Source: Scilla litardierei (Eukaryota; Streptophyta; Magnoliopsida; Asparagales; Asparagaceae). From it: a stretch of 64,000 nt of DNA. This document shows, piece by piece, positions 10,515 through 21,663 of this stretch (its first letter is position 1; each line of letters starts with the position of its first letter). The DNA lies in assembly GCA_030789695.1 (NCBI GenBank), contig CM061142.1, positions 44,997,375 to 45,061,374 on the forward strand, given 5' to 3'. Below the pieces are notes generated by a model. The model was not told the DNA's origin. It was given only the letters and a program-made list of their open reading frames with translations, and did not search any database. The position numbers were made by a program, and so were the translations under genes.

Positions 10515-11452
10515 CGACTAGTTCTCTTCAGTCTGAACTTCTCTTCTTGGCTGTTCAACCATTAGTCGGTTCATGCTGTTTGACCGACCGACTAGTTGAT
10601 GAACTAGTCGGTCAGTCAACCTTCTTTGACCGACTAGTCTGGTTCAGAATAGAGCCGTTGGAGCTTTAATTGAAACGTTTTTCTCTCTCTCTTTCCTCTA
10701 ACCTATATATACTTGGAGTGCTGCATTCATTGCACTCAAGGCTGATATTAAGTGAAGTTTAGATATCAAAGAGAAAGCATTTAATCTCATTCAAAGCTCA
10801 TTGATTTCATTCTTGAATCTCTCACTCACTCTTATTTCAAAAGAGAGATTCATTGATTGTGAGCCTTCCAAGCCAAGTGCTTGATTCTAGGTCACCAACA
10901 ACCTCATAGCTCTACATCGCTGATCTACATCTTGGAGCTAGGGTTTGGTGCCTCTTCATCTTCCCGAAAATCCGTTTTGCCCTAAATCGTAAGTTTTACT
11001 CAAGGCATAGGATTTTGTCGGTAAGAATTTCTATTTCATTTACTTTCATATTGTAAGTGTTTTACTCTCGGTTGTGAGAGTTGGTTTGTGATCCCGGGTT
11101 GTGGGAGTCACAATTACTTTGTGTATGATTTGGTCTTGTAGAGGTTTATCTACAAGAATTTCATAGTGCAAATCTAGGGTTAGTGGTTTCTAACTCTAGT
11201 ATCCGGAGGGGATCCGGGTGTTTGGGACGTAGGATCATCGGGAACAAGTCGGGGAGACTTGGGTGGATCCGAAACCGTTAAATCATTTGTTTGCGATTGA
11301 TTTTATTTGTTGTATACATTTACATTTCCGCATTTCCGCATTGTTGGTTAGAGTTTGCAAGATAATTAGGAATTATCCTCTTAATTATTTTAAAGTACTA
11401 TTCACCCCCCCCCCCCTCTAGTACTTGTGCAGTAGCTTCGTAGGGCATTACA
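10515..11452 (+). mobile_element. Copia-type LTR, right part
   Basis: This continues the LTR interrupted at 705. It has one more palindromic unit (10582-10614), a TATATATA box near 10704 and a CT-rich leader. It ends with a poly-C run followed by CTCTAGTACTT and a terminus CATTACA at 11452, the arrangement seen at the end of many plant copia LTRs; compare the Sirevirus LTR end here. No PBS follows, so it is either solo or its internal part is lost. Confidence 0.65.
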
Positions 11453-12268
11453 CTTCTTGTATCCGAAACCTATTGATGTGATATGCCGTTGTGACCCTCT
11501 GGAAGAGTATTTAATTGTGGAATTATTTTGAAACGTCATTTCACGGATCGTTCACCCACAATTTGACTTTGTTTGAAGAGGCGTCATGATTTTCATTTTT
11601 GTCGTGAGACCTTTTTACTTTTAGTTTCGTTTCTCCTCGTCCTAGCCGTGATCGATTTCCTTAGTTTCGTTTCCATCGTCGACACGGACGCCCCGGTATT
11701 TTTCTCATAATTATCGGGTTCCGTTTGACCCATTTGTGCACTAATTTCCCTATTAAATTATATTTAAGCCTAAGTTTAACATGATATATTCTCCGAACTA
11801 GGCTCACCCGCTTTTTCCCTTAACTGAACCCTACCCTCTCACACACTCTCTCCCATTTACCCATAAACTACCCAAAATCCCTTGTTGAATAGCAATTGGA
11901 GAATCCTTCATATGTATCAAACCCAAAACAGAAATTGACTATTCTCACCTCTATTTCAACCCTTTCCTTATTTCCACTCCATTCTAACCCCTTAAGTGTA
12001 CCCCCAAAATCAACCCCATTTAGCACAAACCAAGCTTTTTCAGCCCGCAAGCCCTATGGCTTTGTTTCATCTTTGTGTTTTCCCCCAGCAGCGCCGACAT
12101 CTCTTCTTTTATTTTCCGACATTGCTCAGCCCTCCTCCCCCATCGCCGGATCTCCCTCCGACCTCCAGCCCCTCACCGTTGTCCCTATCTCCGACCTGAC
12201 CCCGGTGCACCGTCAGAATCCCCCTCCGTCCGGCGCTGTTGCCCTCCCCACGGTGCAGCAGCAGCGCA
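11453..12268 (+). mobile_element. Divergent chromovirus-type LTR, left part
   Basis: No gene is recognisable. The segment is joined across the Sirevirus to 21664-23766, which ends like the chromovirus LTRs (GAAGCGGGGCATGACA). The exact left boundary is unclear: TGTATCCG at about 11465 or further right. C-rich open frames at 11896-12299 look like LTR leader sequence, not protein. Confidence 0.5.
12264..12268. repeat. Target site duplication GCGCA, left copy
   Basis: GCGCA directly precedes the Sirevirus LTR start and is repeated at 21664-21668 directly after its end. It fixes the limits of the insertion. Confidence 0.92.
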
Positions 12269-13948
12269 TGTTGGAAACAGCATGCTAACCTATGTTTGAT
12301 GATAACAAACCCTACTGAACTATTCTAATATGTTTGTTGAGTGTGTCACAGGTCCCTATAGTCATGATTGCTCAGGTTACACATGAACGTACTCAAGTAC
12401 GTTGAAATACGGAGCTGAAACTTCATTTGGAATTACACAAGCTGATCAAACAAGAGAGTATAGCTATGAAACTCTATCCTAGAGTTAATCATAGGCTATA
12501 AATAGCATGGGAATTTTCTCAGGATTTATGGAGATTGTTTGAAGTCCAAATACGGGGAAATACGAGAAAATACTGATTATACAAAGAAGAAACTTTTTCT
12601 ACAAGAGGTGAAATGAGGTGAAAATATTCTCACATGTCAATATGAAGCTATGGGATTTTTGAGAATTATTTCAGAATTTTTGGGATTTATTTGATGCCCA
12701 AATACGCAAGAATACAGTGAAAATACTCAGCAAATACGGCATACGGCACTGTGCATTTATACGCCTCATCGCAGCTCAAAAAATTCGACCGACGTGGCAT
12801 GATCTGAGCCATCCATCGCACATTGGACGATCGAACGAAGCGGTCGACGTGGTTCCTTCAGAACCGTTCGATCAACATCCAACGGCCACCTACCAACCGA
12901 TCGAATTCAAAAATTGCGGGCGCCGCTGAGTCAGCCGCGGGCGACGTGGCACAATCTCCACCGTCGGATCTCCATCCAACGGTCCAGACGTTGCCGACTT
13001 CGAGTCAGCGCTGGCGGGCGGCTCGTCAGCGGAGGCGGGCGCTGAACGCGGAAAATCCGCGAGACGTGGCCGCATCTCGTCCGTCCATCGTCGATCGAAC
13101 GGCTGCCGACATCGTTTTTAATGCGGATGCGGGTCCCGCCGCTTTAAACCTGCTAAGCCGTTGCTTTATCGGATCCCTTCGCACAGTGTCAAAACCCGTT
13201 AAGCTGATACTATATATACCCATGTACATCTCTTCACATTTTCATCAATAAGTGGAGTTCTAGAGATCCAAATTGAGTTCCGTAAGAAGCGTTGCGACCG
13301 TGACTTCATCCCCGACGTAGTGATAGCAAGTTGAGCAGCTAGTTCCTCCTGTGTAGAAAATGAGATCACATTGAGTGAGGAACTTCTACCGACTACTTCC
13401 ACGGGGACAGCGACTACTTCTTCTACAGACATCCGATCATCATTCCGTAAGAAGCGTTGCGAAGCTACTGATGTGCTGAAAGACGACAACCAGAGAAATC
13501 TTCACAAATGAGCTTTCTAAACTCTTGATCTTATTTATTTGTGAAGTTATTAATGTTTTGATCAGCATTTCTGTAATATAATTTCTTCCGTTATTTGGGA
13601 TTCTGGGAACCAAACTTGTTGGGGCAAGTTGGGTTGGGGAGTGATACTTGTATGTTTCTTTTTGGCTTTGGTGAGCTTGAGTTGGTCTGACAGGTTGGTG
13701 TTGGTGCACCAATCTAAGGGAGATTGTAACTTCTTAAAGAAACAGTATAAGTGATTGCTCATTGGGGTGGACGTAGGTCATGGGGACCGAACCACGTTAA
13801 ATTCTGTGTCTTCTGTGAATGCTTTGATTGTCTGATTCCTAAACTGCATGCTGTAAACTAGGCTTAATTTTTATCTTGCGATAATTTGGTCAAAGGCCTA
13901 TTCACCCCCCCCCCCCCCCCCCCCTCTAGGCCTTATTTAGATCCTACA
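12269..13948 (+). repeat. Sirevirus 5' LTR
   Basis: It runs from TGTTGGAAACAGCATG to GATCCTACA. Landmarks are a GC-rich block at about 12780-13150, a TATATATA box at 13211-13218, a duplicated motif CCGTAAGAAGCGTTGCGA at 13278 and 13446, and a run of 20 C at 13905-13924 close to the end. The copy at 19998-21663 is nearly identical. Confidence 0.95.
13211..13218 (+). promoter_or_regulatory. Probable Sirevirus LTR TATA box
   Basis: TATATATA followed by CCCATGTACA lies about 730 bp before the LTR end and is repeated at 20939-20946 in the 3' LTR. It is a promoter candidate from sequence alone. Confidence 0.5.
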
Positions 13949-13950
13949 AG

Positions 13951-13965
13951 TGGTATCAGAGCTCC
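13951..13965 (+). other. Primer-binding site for initiator tRNA-Met
   Basis: TGGTATCAGAGCTCC starts two bases after the 5' LTR. Its first 12 bases complement the 3' end of plant initiator tRNA-Met, the usual copia primer. Confidence 0.93.
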
Positions 13966-13993
13966 AGGCCTGGCCATTTGAGTCTAGTTCATA

Positions 13994-15793
13994 ATGAATA
14001 CATATGATTCAGCATTTGCTGAAGGACAGTCTACAGTTAGACCACCCAAATTTAATGGGACTGATTTTGCTTACTGGAAAGCTAGGATGAAAATTTTCTT
14101 AGTCTCTTCAGATCTTGAAATTTGGAAAATTGTTGCTAAAGGCTATCACCCACCTACAATCAAAATTGAAGATATTGAAGTACCAAAACCAGAAGATAAA
14201 TGGGATGATAACGATAACAAACGTTATGCTCTAAATGGTAAAGCTATGAATGCAATTATCTGTGCACTTGACAGAACTGAGTTTAACCGTATATCTCATT
14301 GTCTTACTGCGCAGGAAATCTGGAACACTCTCGAAGTCACTCACGAAGGAACCTCTCAGGTGAAGGAGTCCAGATTAGCGCTGCTGAGCTCAGAGTACGA
14401 TGGTTTCCACATGCTACCAGGAGAATCCATCAAGGACATGTACACTCGCTTCACCGACATCGTATACAACTCAAAAGCCTTGGGAAAGTCTTATGACAGC
14501 ATCAACCTCATTCGGAAAATCCTAAGAGCGCTTCCTAGTTCCTTCCGACCTAAAGTGACGGCCATCCAAGAAGCTAGAGATCTCACTAAGCTGAAGCTGG
14601 ATGATCTGATTGGGAATCTGTTATCCCATGAGCTGGAACTCAAAACCGTCGAGACAAGAGAAAAAGGTGAGGCTAAACCTTTAAAGACCATCGCTCTCAA
14701 AGCCGAAGAAAGTGACAAAGAAGATCTCGACGAGGAACATGCACTGATGGTCAGAGGATTCCGACGCTTCATCAGAACTCCTGCCGGAAAATCTGAAATG
14801 GCAAAAAGGTTCAATCGTTTTAATAAGTTTAATCCTTTGAATTCCTCGTCTGAACAGAATACTACTAAAAGTGTTCAATGTTTCAACTGCAAGAAATTTG
14901 GACATTTCATGAAAAACTGTCCAACAAAGAACGCGTCATCCGAAGCCAAAGGGAAATCATTTGCGGTAACATGGGATGATGACGATGAAGACGAACCACA
15001 AGACGAAGTAGCGCAATCATCACTTTCCCTAATAGGTGAAAGCGACACGAACAAGGTAAGAGATGAATTTTCTTTACCAGAATTAATGAACATTTGTGAA
15101 AACATGAATTCAGAAATTACTTCTCTTGAATCCTCTATAGAAAATTATAAAGAAATGAATTTCCAACTACAGCAAGAAAATTATAATGTTTTGCAAAATG
15201 AAATAAAATTGAAAAATGAAATTGCATCGCTCAAAATTACCATTGAAAAACTCAAAGGAAAATCTAGTATTACTGAAGCTATACCTTGTCAGACTTGTGC
15301 TTCATTAAAGCTAGAAATTAAGAATGGTAATGAAAAGATTGTTGGCCTAAATAAAAGAATAGAAACTCTCGCTAAAAATGAAGATAATGTTAGAAAGAGT
15401 TTTATAAATAAAAGTGTCATGCTAGTAAATGAAAACATCTTTTTGAAATCCAAAGTCTCTGATTTAGAACTGAGTATCAGAAAATTTGGTGTAGGAAGGA
15501 AATCACTAGACATCATTCTTGGATACCAGTCAATCAAAAACGATAAACAAGGACTAGGATTTGGAAATGTTTATAATGAAAACATGATAAAGAAAAATCA
15601 TTACATCAAGAAAAAGAAACGGAACGCCAAATGTTATACATGTGGTTCTTTTGAGCATTTATATAGAAATTGTCGTTATAAGAACCAAAACATGAAGTTC
15701 AAACAAGTATGGGTTCCGAAAGGTACTATGACTAACCATTGTGGACCTATTTGGCTACCCAGGTCACACATACCTTGTTCTTCTTATGTGTAG
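13994..15793 (+). CDS. gag: Sirevirus gag polyprotein part
   Basis: This 599-residue capsid protein starts at an ATG 45 bp after the LTR. The N-terminal half is the copia gag core (FNGTDFAYWKARM, DLEIWKIV). Zinc knuckle CFNCKKFGHFMKNC is at 14879-14920. A long heptad-rich, Leu/Lys/Glu coiled coil follows (about 15066-15400), then a second zinc knuckle CYTCGSFEHLYRNC at 15632-15673. The extended gag with coiled coil is characteristic of Sireviruses; in that group it has been reported to contact host proteins. The frame ends at TAG 15791-15793 and resumes in the same frame with protease, so this stop either separates gag from pol (readthrough) or is a mutation. Confidence 0.93.
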   Translation: MNTYDSAFAEGQSTVRPPKFNGTDFAYWKARMKIFLVSSDLEIWKIVAKGYHPPTIKIEDIEVPKPEDKWDDNDNKRYALNGKAMNAIICALDRTEFNRISHCLTAQEIWNTLEVTHEGTSQVKESRLALLSSEYDGFHMLPGESIKDMYTRFTDIVYNSKALGKSYDSINLIRKILRALPSSFRPKVTAIQEARDLTKLKLDDLIGNLLSHELELKTVETREKGEAKPLKTIALKAEESDKEDLDEEHALMVRGFRRFIRTPAGKSEMAKRFNRFNKFNPLNSSSEQNTTKSVQCFNCKKFGHFMKNCPTKNASSEAKGKSFAVTWDDDDEDEPQDEVAQSSLSLIGESDTNKVRDEFSLPELMNICENMNSEITSLESSIENYKEMNFQLQQENYNVLQNEIKLKNEIASLKITIEKLKGKSSITEAIPCQTCASLKLEIKNGNEKIVGLNKRIETLAKNEDNVRKSFINKSVMLVNENIFLKSKVSDLELSIRKFGVGRKSLDIILGYQSIKNDKQGLGFGNVYNENMIKKNHYIKKKKRNAKCYTCGSFEHLYRNCRYKNQNMKFKQVWVPKGTMTNHCGPIWLPRSHIPCSSYV

Positions 15794-18700
15794 GGACTCA
15801 GCGTGGCTAAGGAACAACTGTGTGAGTGGTATTTGGATTCAGGCTGCTCAAGACACATGACAGGAAACAGCGACAAGTTCCTTAGCCTCGTGAAGCAAGA
15901 AGGAGGAAGTGTTACATTAGGGGACAACGGCAAGTGCAAGGTAATGGGTAAAGGTATTGTTGGCAACAATACTTTTAAAATTTCTGACGTCCTCTGGGTT
16001 GAAAATCTCAAACACAACCTCATCTCCATAAGCCAACTCTGTGACAAAGGTATGAAAGTACTTTTTGATGAGAAAATTTGTAAAATTTATGACTCGGTCA
16101 CAGGTAATACCCTCTTCATAGCCAATAGGAAAAATAATGTTTATACAATAATGATTGAAGAAATGACAATTGCTAAATGTTTGATTGGCAGGGAGGAGGA
16201 GGCTATACTATGGCACCGGAGACTATCACATGCCAGCATGAAGTTGCTACATAAGCTGGAGAATAAAAACCTGGTCCGAGGCTTGCCACATCAACAGTAC
16301 GAGAATGGTAAGTTGTGTGTTGCATGCACAAAAGGTAAGCAAACTAGATCCACTTTTACGGGAATTCGGGAAGTTACCACTTCACGAATCCTAGAATTGA
16401 TTCATATGGATTTGTTTGGGCCTACCGATGTTGCTAGCCTAAATGGGAAGAGATTTTGTTTTGTTTTGATCGATGATTTTTCTAGATATACATGGGTTTA
16501 CTTCTTAGCCAAGAAATCGGATTCCTTTGAAAATTTCCAAAATTTTTGTAATCAAGTTTCAAATGAGAAAAATCTTTCAATTATGAAAATTAGAAGTGAT
16601 CACAGTGGTGAATTTGAAAACTCTGTTTTTGAAAACTTCTGTTTGGAAAAAGGGATCTTACATGAATTTTCTTCTCCTAGAACACCTCAACAAAACGGGG
16701 TGGTTGAAAGAAAGAATCGAACTTTAAAAGAGATGGCAAGAAGCATGCTTAATGATTATTCCCTTCCTATGTATTTTTGGGCCGAAGCAGTGAATACAGC
16801 CTGCTATGTCTGCAACAGGGTTATGCTTAGACCTTTAATGAACAAAACATCCTATGAACTGTGGCATGGCAAGACTCCTAACATTTCATATTTCAGAGTA
16901 TTTGGATGCAGGTGTTTTATTTTAAACACTGGAGATCAGCTGGGAACATTTGAATCCAAATCAGACGAAGGAGTGTTCGTAGGGTATTCGTCAAGGAGCA
17001 AAGCATACAGGATCTACAATAAACGAACTTTAACTGTTGTTGAGTCAATTAATGTGAAATTTGATGAAGCTGAAATAGATCCTTTAAATTGCAGGGACAC
17101 TGAAGATGCAGACAAGGAAACTACAGAGCCTGAAAACATAGCTGAACCATCTGAAGGCCAAAAGGAAGCTGAACTCGAAGCACCACAAGGAAATAGACTG
17201 GAAAGAGGAGAGCTCAGGTTCAATCCACATCATCCACCTGAGCTGATCATGGGGACTCCTACGGAAGGTATACGCACTCGATCCACTTTCAATAACTTGT
17301 GTGCCTTATGCATTCATGGTGACCTCATTTCTGAAATTGAACCTAAGAACGTTGAAATTGCTTTAACAGATGAAAGTTGGGTTATGGCCATGCATGATGA
17401 GATTAATCAGTTTGATAGAAATAATGTTTGGACATTAGTGCCCCAACCTGATAATTACCCAATTGTTGGCACTAAATGGATTTTCAAAAACAAACTTGAT
17501 GAATCTGGAAATGTAATCAGAAATAAGGCAAGATTAGTGGCCAAATGATATAACCAGATTGAGGGAATTGATTGTGATGAAACTTTTGCACCCGTTGCTA
17601 GATTAGAAGCCATTAGAATATTGCTGGCTTTTGCAAGTTTCAAAGGTTTTAAATTGAAGCAAATGGATGTGAAAAGTGCATTTTTAAATGGTTATTTGAA
17701 AGAAGATGTTTTTGTTGAACAACCCCCTGGTTTTGAAAGTCATAGTTTTCCAAATCACGTTTACAAGTTGCAAAAGGCTTTGTATGGTCTGAAGCAAGCT
17801 CCCAGAGCTTGGTACGACCGTCTCAGTTCATATCTTTTGGAAAATAACTTTAAAAAGGGTAGTGCAGACAACACTTTGTTTATCTTGCATGAACAGGATC
17901 ATTTTCTTATTGTTCAGATTTATGTGGACGATATTATTTACGGTGCTACTAATGATCTTTTATGCCAAAAGTTTGAAAAGGTTATGCAGGATCAATTTGA
18001 GATGAGTCTGGTCGGAGAGTTGAAATACTTTTTGGGCTTTCAAGTAAGACAAACTGGAGATGGCATATATGTTTCCCAAACCAAGTACATAAAAGAACTG
18101 TTGAAGAAATTTGGGATGGAAAATGCAAAGCCAATGCGAACTCCAATGAGTCCGACGACGAAGCTTGAAAAGGATGACAAAGGTATAGATGTGGACCAAA
18201 AGCTTTATCGAGGTATGATTGGGTCCTTACTCTATTTAACTGCATCTAGACCAGACATCATGTTTTCTGTCTGTTTGTGTGCACGATTTCAAGCCTGTCC
18301 AAAAGAATCACATTTGATAGCCATTAAGAGGATTTTTCGATATCTTATTCACACTCCTACACTTGGACTATGGTATCCCTCTTGTGGTAATCTTAATTTG
18401 GTTGGCTATGCTGATGCTGATTATGCTGGTAGTATGCTTGATAGAAAGAGCACTAGTGGAACATGTTTTATGCTAGGACATTCATTGGTTTCTTGGTCTA
18501 GTCGTAAGCAGAACAGTGTTGCTTTGTCCACTACTGAAGCTGAGTATATTTCCCTTGGCAGTTGTTGTGCCCAAGTACTTTGGATGATGCAAACCCTGTC
18601 TGACTACGGCTTGGATCTTAGAAAAGTTCCATTACGATGTGATAGTAAGAGTGCTATAGATCTTTCTAACAATCCTGTTCATCACTCTCGGACAAAACAC

Positions 18701-18865
18701 ATAGATGTAAGACATCATTTTCTTAGAGATCATTTGGCAAAAGAGGATGTATCCATTGAATATATTTCTACTAATTCTCAGTTGGCAGATATCTTTACAA
18801 AACCTTTGCCAGAAGATCGTTTTTGTCGTCTACGTATAGAACTGGGCATTATTGATTATATTTAG
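15794..18865 (+). pseudogene. pol: Sirevirus pol: protease, integrase, RT, RNase H
   Basis: It lies in the same frame as gag. Protease has WYLDSGCSRHMTG (DSG at 15836). Integrase has an H-H-C-C zinc finger (LWHRRLSHAS, CVACTKGK) and a D-D-E core (LIHMDLFGP, IRSDHSGEFE, PQQNGVVERKNR). RT has QMDVKSAFLNG and YVDD at 17921-17932. RNase H has GYADADYAG, STTEAEY and LRCDSKSAIDL, and the frame ends with TKPLPEDRFCRLR before TAG. A TGA at 17546-17548, in the conserved RT start region after KARLVAK, blocks expression; one base change from a glycine codon would explain it. I use 15794 as nominal start because no ATG follows the gag stop near protease. Confidence 0.93.
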
Positions 18866-19997
18866 AGTGAAAATATTATTTGGTGTGCTTTTATTGTTTT
18901 TGTGTGGTGTGCTACAAAAAGAAAAATAAAAAAAATGAAAAAGAAAAATGAAAAACAAAAGAAAAATATAAACAGAAAGGGAAAGTGAATTGTCTATCCC
19001 CTCCTTTTGCATTTTTTCATCAGAAACAACTTTAAATGCAAAACATATGTCTTATGGATTTTGAATATTATATTCTTAACAATGCTTGCATTCAAAGACT
19101 ACATGCTTAATTAGGGCATATTCATTAATGAGTAACTAACGTTTTTCATCATCCAATCACACTTACACAGATCAAAATGTTTTGCTATGGAATTGTAATC
19201 TTGAATAAGAAAAGTGGTTGTTGGTGGACTAATTTATGTTTTAATGGGATATGATGTTTCAAGGCATGGGTAAAAAGAAAAGATCTCTTCAAAATATACG
19301 TGTATAAAAAGAATAGCAAGACGAGTGTCTTCAAAATATATACACAGAGCTTCGTATGAAAAATGGATACGATCCATGTCCTTGATACTACCCTTGGACA
19401 TCCAACTTATGCTATAAATGTCATTTTTTTAGCGTTGGTGTTAAGTCTGTCAAGCAATGCCATTTCACATTTAAAAATCCTTATTGGTCATGTTTGGAAT
19501 TGGTAACTTGAACTCATACTACATGAGAAGGGGAAACTCAATCTTTGATGTTCATATATTCAGTTGAAAAGATGGTTATGACCGGCTGTATTCCTTATTA
19601 CCTCTCCATATGTACTACACATTTGATCATCACACTTGTGCACGGAGATGAATTATGGTAGTTATGACTTAGTGCTTATTGCTTATTTATTCATTGTGGT
19701 CATCGATGTCTCGCCTGTTTGTTTTGCTTTATAATGTTCAATTTTCCATTCCTCATATGCTATTTCATACAGATTTTTTTTAATGAAAACAAAGGGGGAG
19801 AGAAATATTAAGATTGGGGGAGCATGTCGATAAGAGGAGCATGTCAATAGGGGGCATGTCAATAGGGGGAGCATGTCAATAGGGGGAGAATATCATTTTG
19901 CCATACATGCTCATATTCATGCTTCACACACTTACACACTTCAAACATTTTTGGTGTAATCTTAATGTCTGGTTTGTTCTCATCAAAAGGGGGAGAT
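18866..19997 (+). other. Sirevirus 3' non-coding region with repeated PPT-like motifs
   Basis: There is no env-like frame. An A-rich tract with GAAAAA repeats spans 18914-18980. From about 19790 to 19890, GGGGGAG-type purine blocks alternate with CATGTCAATA in four or five copies. The true polypurine tract AAAAGGGGGAGAT lies at 19985-19997 next to the 3' LTR. Confidence 0.8.
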
Positions 19998-21663
19998 TGT
20001 TGGAAACAGCATCCTAACCTATGTTTGATGATAGCAAACCCTACTGAACTATTCTAATATGTTTGTTGAGTGTGTCACAGGTCCCTATAGTCATGATTGC
20101 TCAGGTTACACATGAACGTACTCAAGTACGTTGAAATACGGAGCTAAAACTTCATTTGGAATTACACAAGCTGATGAAACAAGAGAGTATAGCTATGAAA
20201 CTCTACCCTAGAGTTAATCATAGGCTATAAATAGCATGGGAATTTTCTCAGGATTTATGGAGATTGTTTGAAGTCCAAATACGGGGAAATACGAGAAAAT
20301 ACTGAGTATACAAAGAAGAAACTTTTTCTACAAGAGGTGAAATGAGGTGAAAATATTCTCACATGTCAATATGAAGCTATGGGATTTTTGAGAATTATTT
20401 CAGAATTTTTGGGATTTATTTGATGCCCAAATACGCAAGAATACAGTGAAAATACTCAGCAAATACGGCATACGGCACTGTGCATTTATACGCCTCATCG
20501 CAGCTCAAAAAATTCGGCCGACGTGGCATGATCTGAGCCGTCCATCGCACACCGGACGATCGAACGAAGCGGGCGACGTGGTTCCTTCAGAACCGTTCGA
20601 TCAACATCCAATGGCCACCTACCAACCGATCGAATTCAAAAATTGCGGGCGCCGCTGAGTCAGCCGCGGGCGACGTGGCACAATCTCCACCGTCGGATCT
20701 CCATCCAACGGTCCAGACGTTGCCGACTTCGAGTCAGCGCTGCGGGCGGCTCGTCAGCGGAGGCGGGCGCTGAACGCGGAAAATCCGCGAGACGTGGCCG
20801 CATCTCGTCCGTCCATCGTCGATCAAACGGCTGCCGACATCGTTTTTAATGCGGATGCGGGTCCCACCGCTTTAAACCCGCTAAGCCGTTGCTTTATCGG
20901 ATCCCTTCGCACAGTGTCAAAACCCGTTAAGCTGATACTATATATACCCATGTACATATCTTCACATTTTCATCAATAAGTGGAGTTCTAGAGATCCAAA
21001 TTGAGTTCCGTAAGAAGCGTTGCGACCGTGACTTCATCCCCGACGTAGTGATAGCAAGTTGAGCAGCTAGTTCCTCCTGTGCAGAAAATGAGATCACATT
21101 GAGTGAGGAACTTCTACCGACTACTTCCACGGGGACAGCGACTACTTCTTCTACAGACATCCGATCATCATTCCGTAAGAAGCGTTGCGAAGCTACTGAT
21201 GTGCTGAAAGACGACAACCAGAGAAATCTTCACAAATGAGCTTTTTAAACTCTTGATCTTATTTATTTGTGAAGTTATTAATGTTTTGATCAGCATTTCT
21301 GTAATATAATTTCTTCCGTTATTTGGGATTCTAGGAACCAAACTTGTTGGGGCAAGTTGGGTTGGGGAGTGATACTTGTATGTTTCTTTTTGGCTTTGGT
21401 GAGCTTGAGTTGGTCTGACAGGTTGGTGTTGGTGCACCAATCTAAGGGAGATTGTAACTTCTTAAAGAAACAGTATAAGTGATTGCTCATTGGGGTGGAC
21501 GTAGGTCATGGGGACCGAACCACGTTAAATTCTGTGTCTTCTGTGAATGCTTTGATTGTCTGATTCCTAAACTGCATGCTATAAACTAGGCTTAATTTTT
21601 ATCTTGCGATAATTTGGTCAAAGGCCTATTCACCCCCCCTCTAGGCCTTATTTAGATCCTACA
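19998..21663 (+). repeat. Sirevirus 3' LTR
   Basis: This direct repeat of 12269-13948 starts TGTTGGAAACAGCATC and ends GATCCTACA. The poly-C run is 7 bases here against 20 in the 5' LTR. GCGCA follows. Confidence 0.95.

Larger units (their letters stand above)
12269..21663 (+). mobile_element. Ty1/copia element, Sirevirus-like, nearly intact
   Basis: LTRs of 1680 and 1666 bp flank gag, protease, integrase, RT and RNase H in copia order. The long gag with two zinc knuckles and a coiled-coil extension, the repeated polypurine-like motifs before the 3' LTR and the RT/RNase H sequence all fit the Sirevirus (SIRE/Opie-like) lineage; this is family knowledge, not a search. There is no env-like frame in the 1.1 kb after pol. 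I counted about 20 substitutions between LTRs (about 1.2-1.3 percent), so insertion is recent. Only two in-frame stops break a single frame from 13994 to 18865. Confidence 0.95.

Noticed and set aside
11896..12288. 130-codon frame beside the Sirevirus
   Set aside because: Ends in the Sirevirus LTR, Pro/Ser-rich, interrupted LTR leader; no domain.
18866..19997. Env-like frame after Sirevirus pol
   Set aside because: No frame longer than about 60 codons and no membrane protein features; the region is non-coding with PPT-like repeats.
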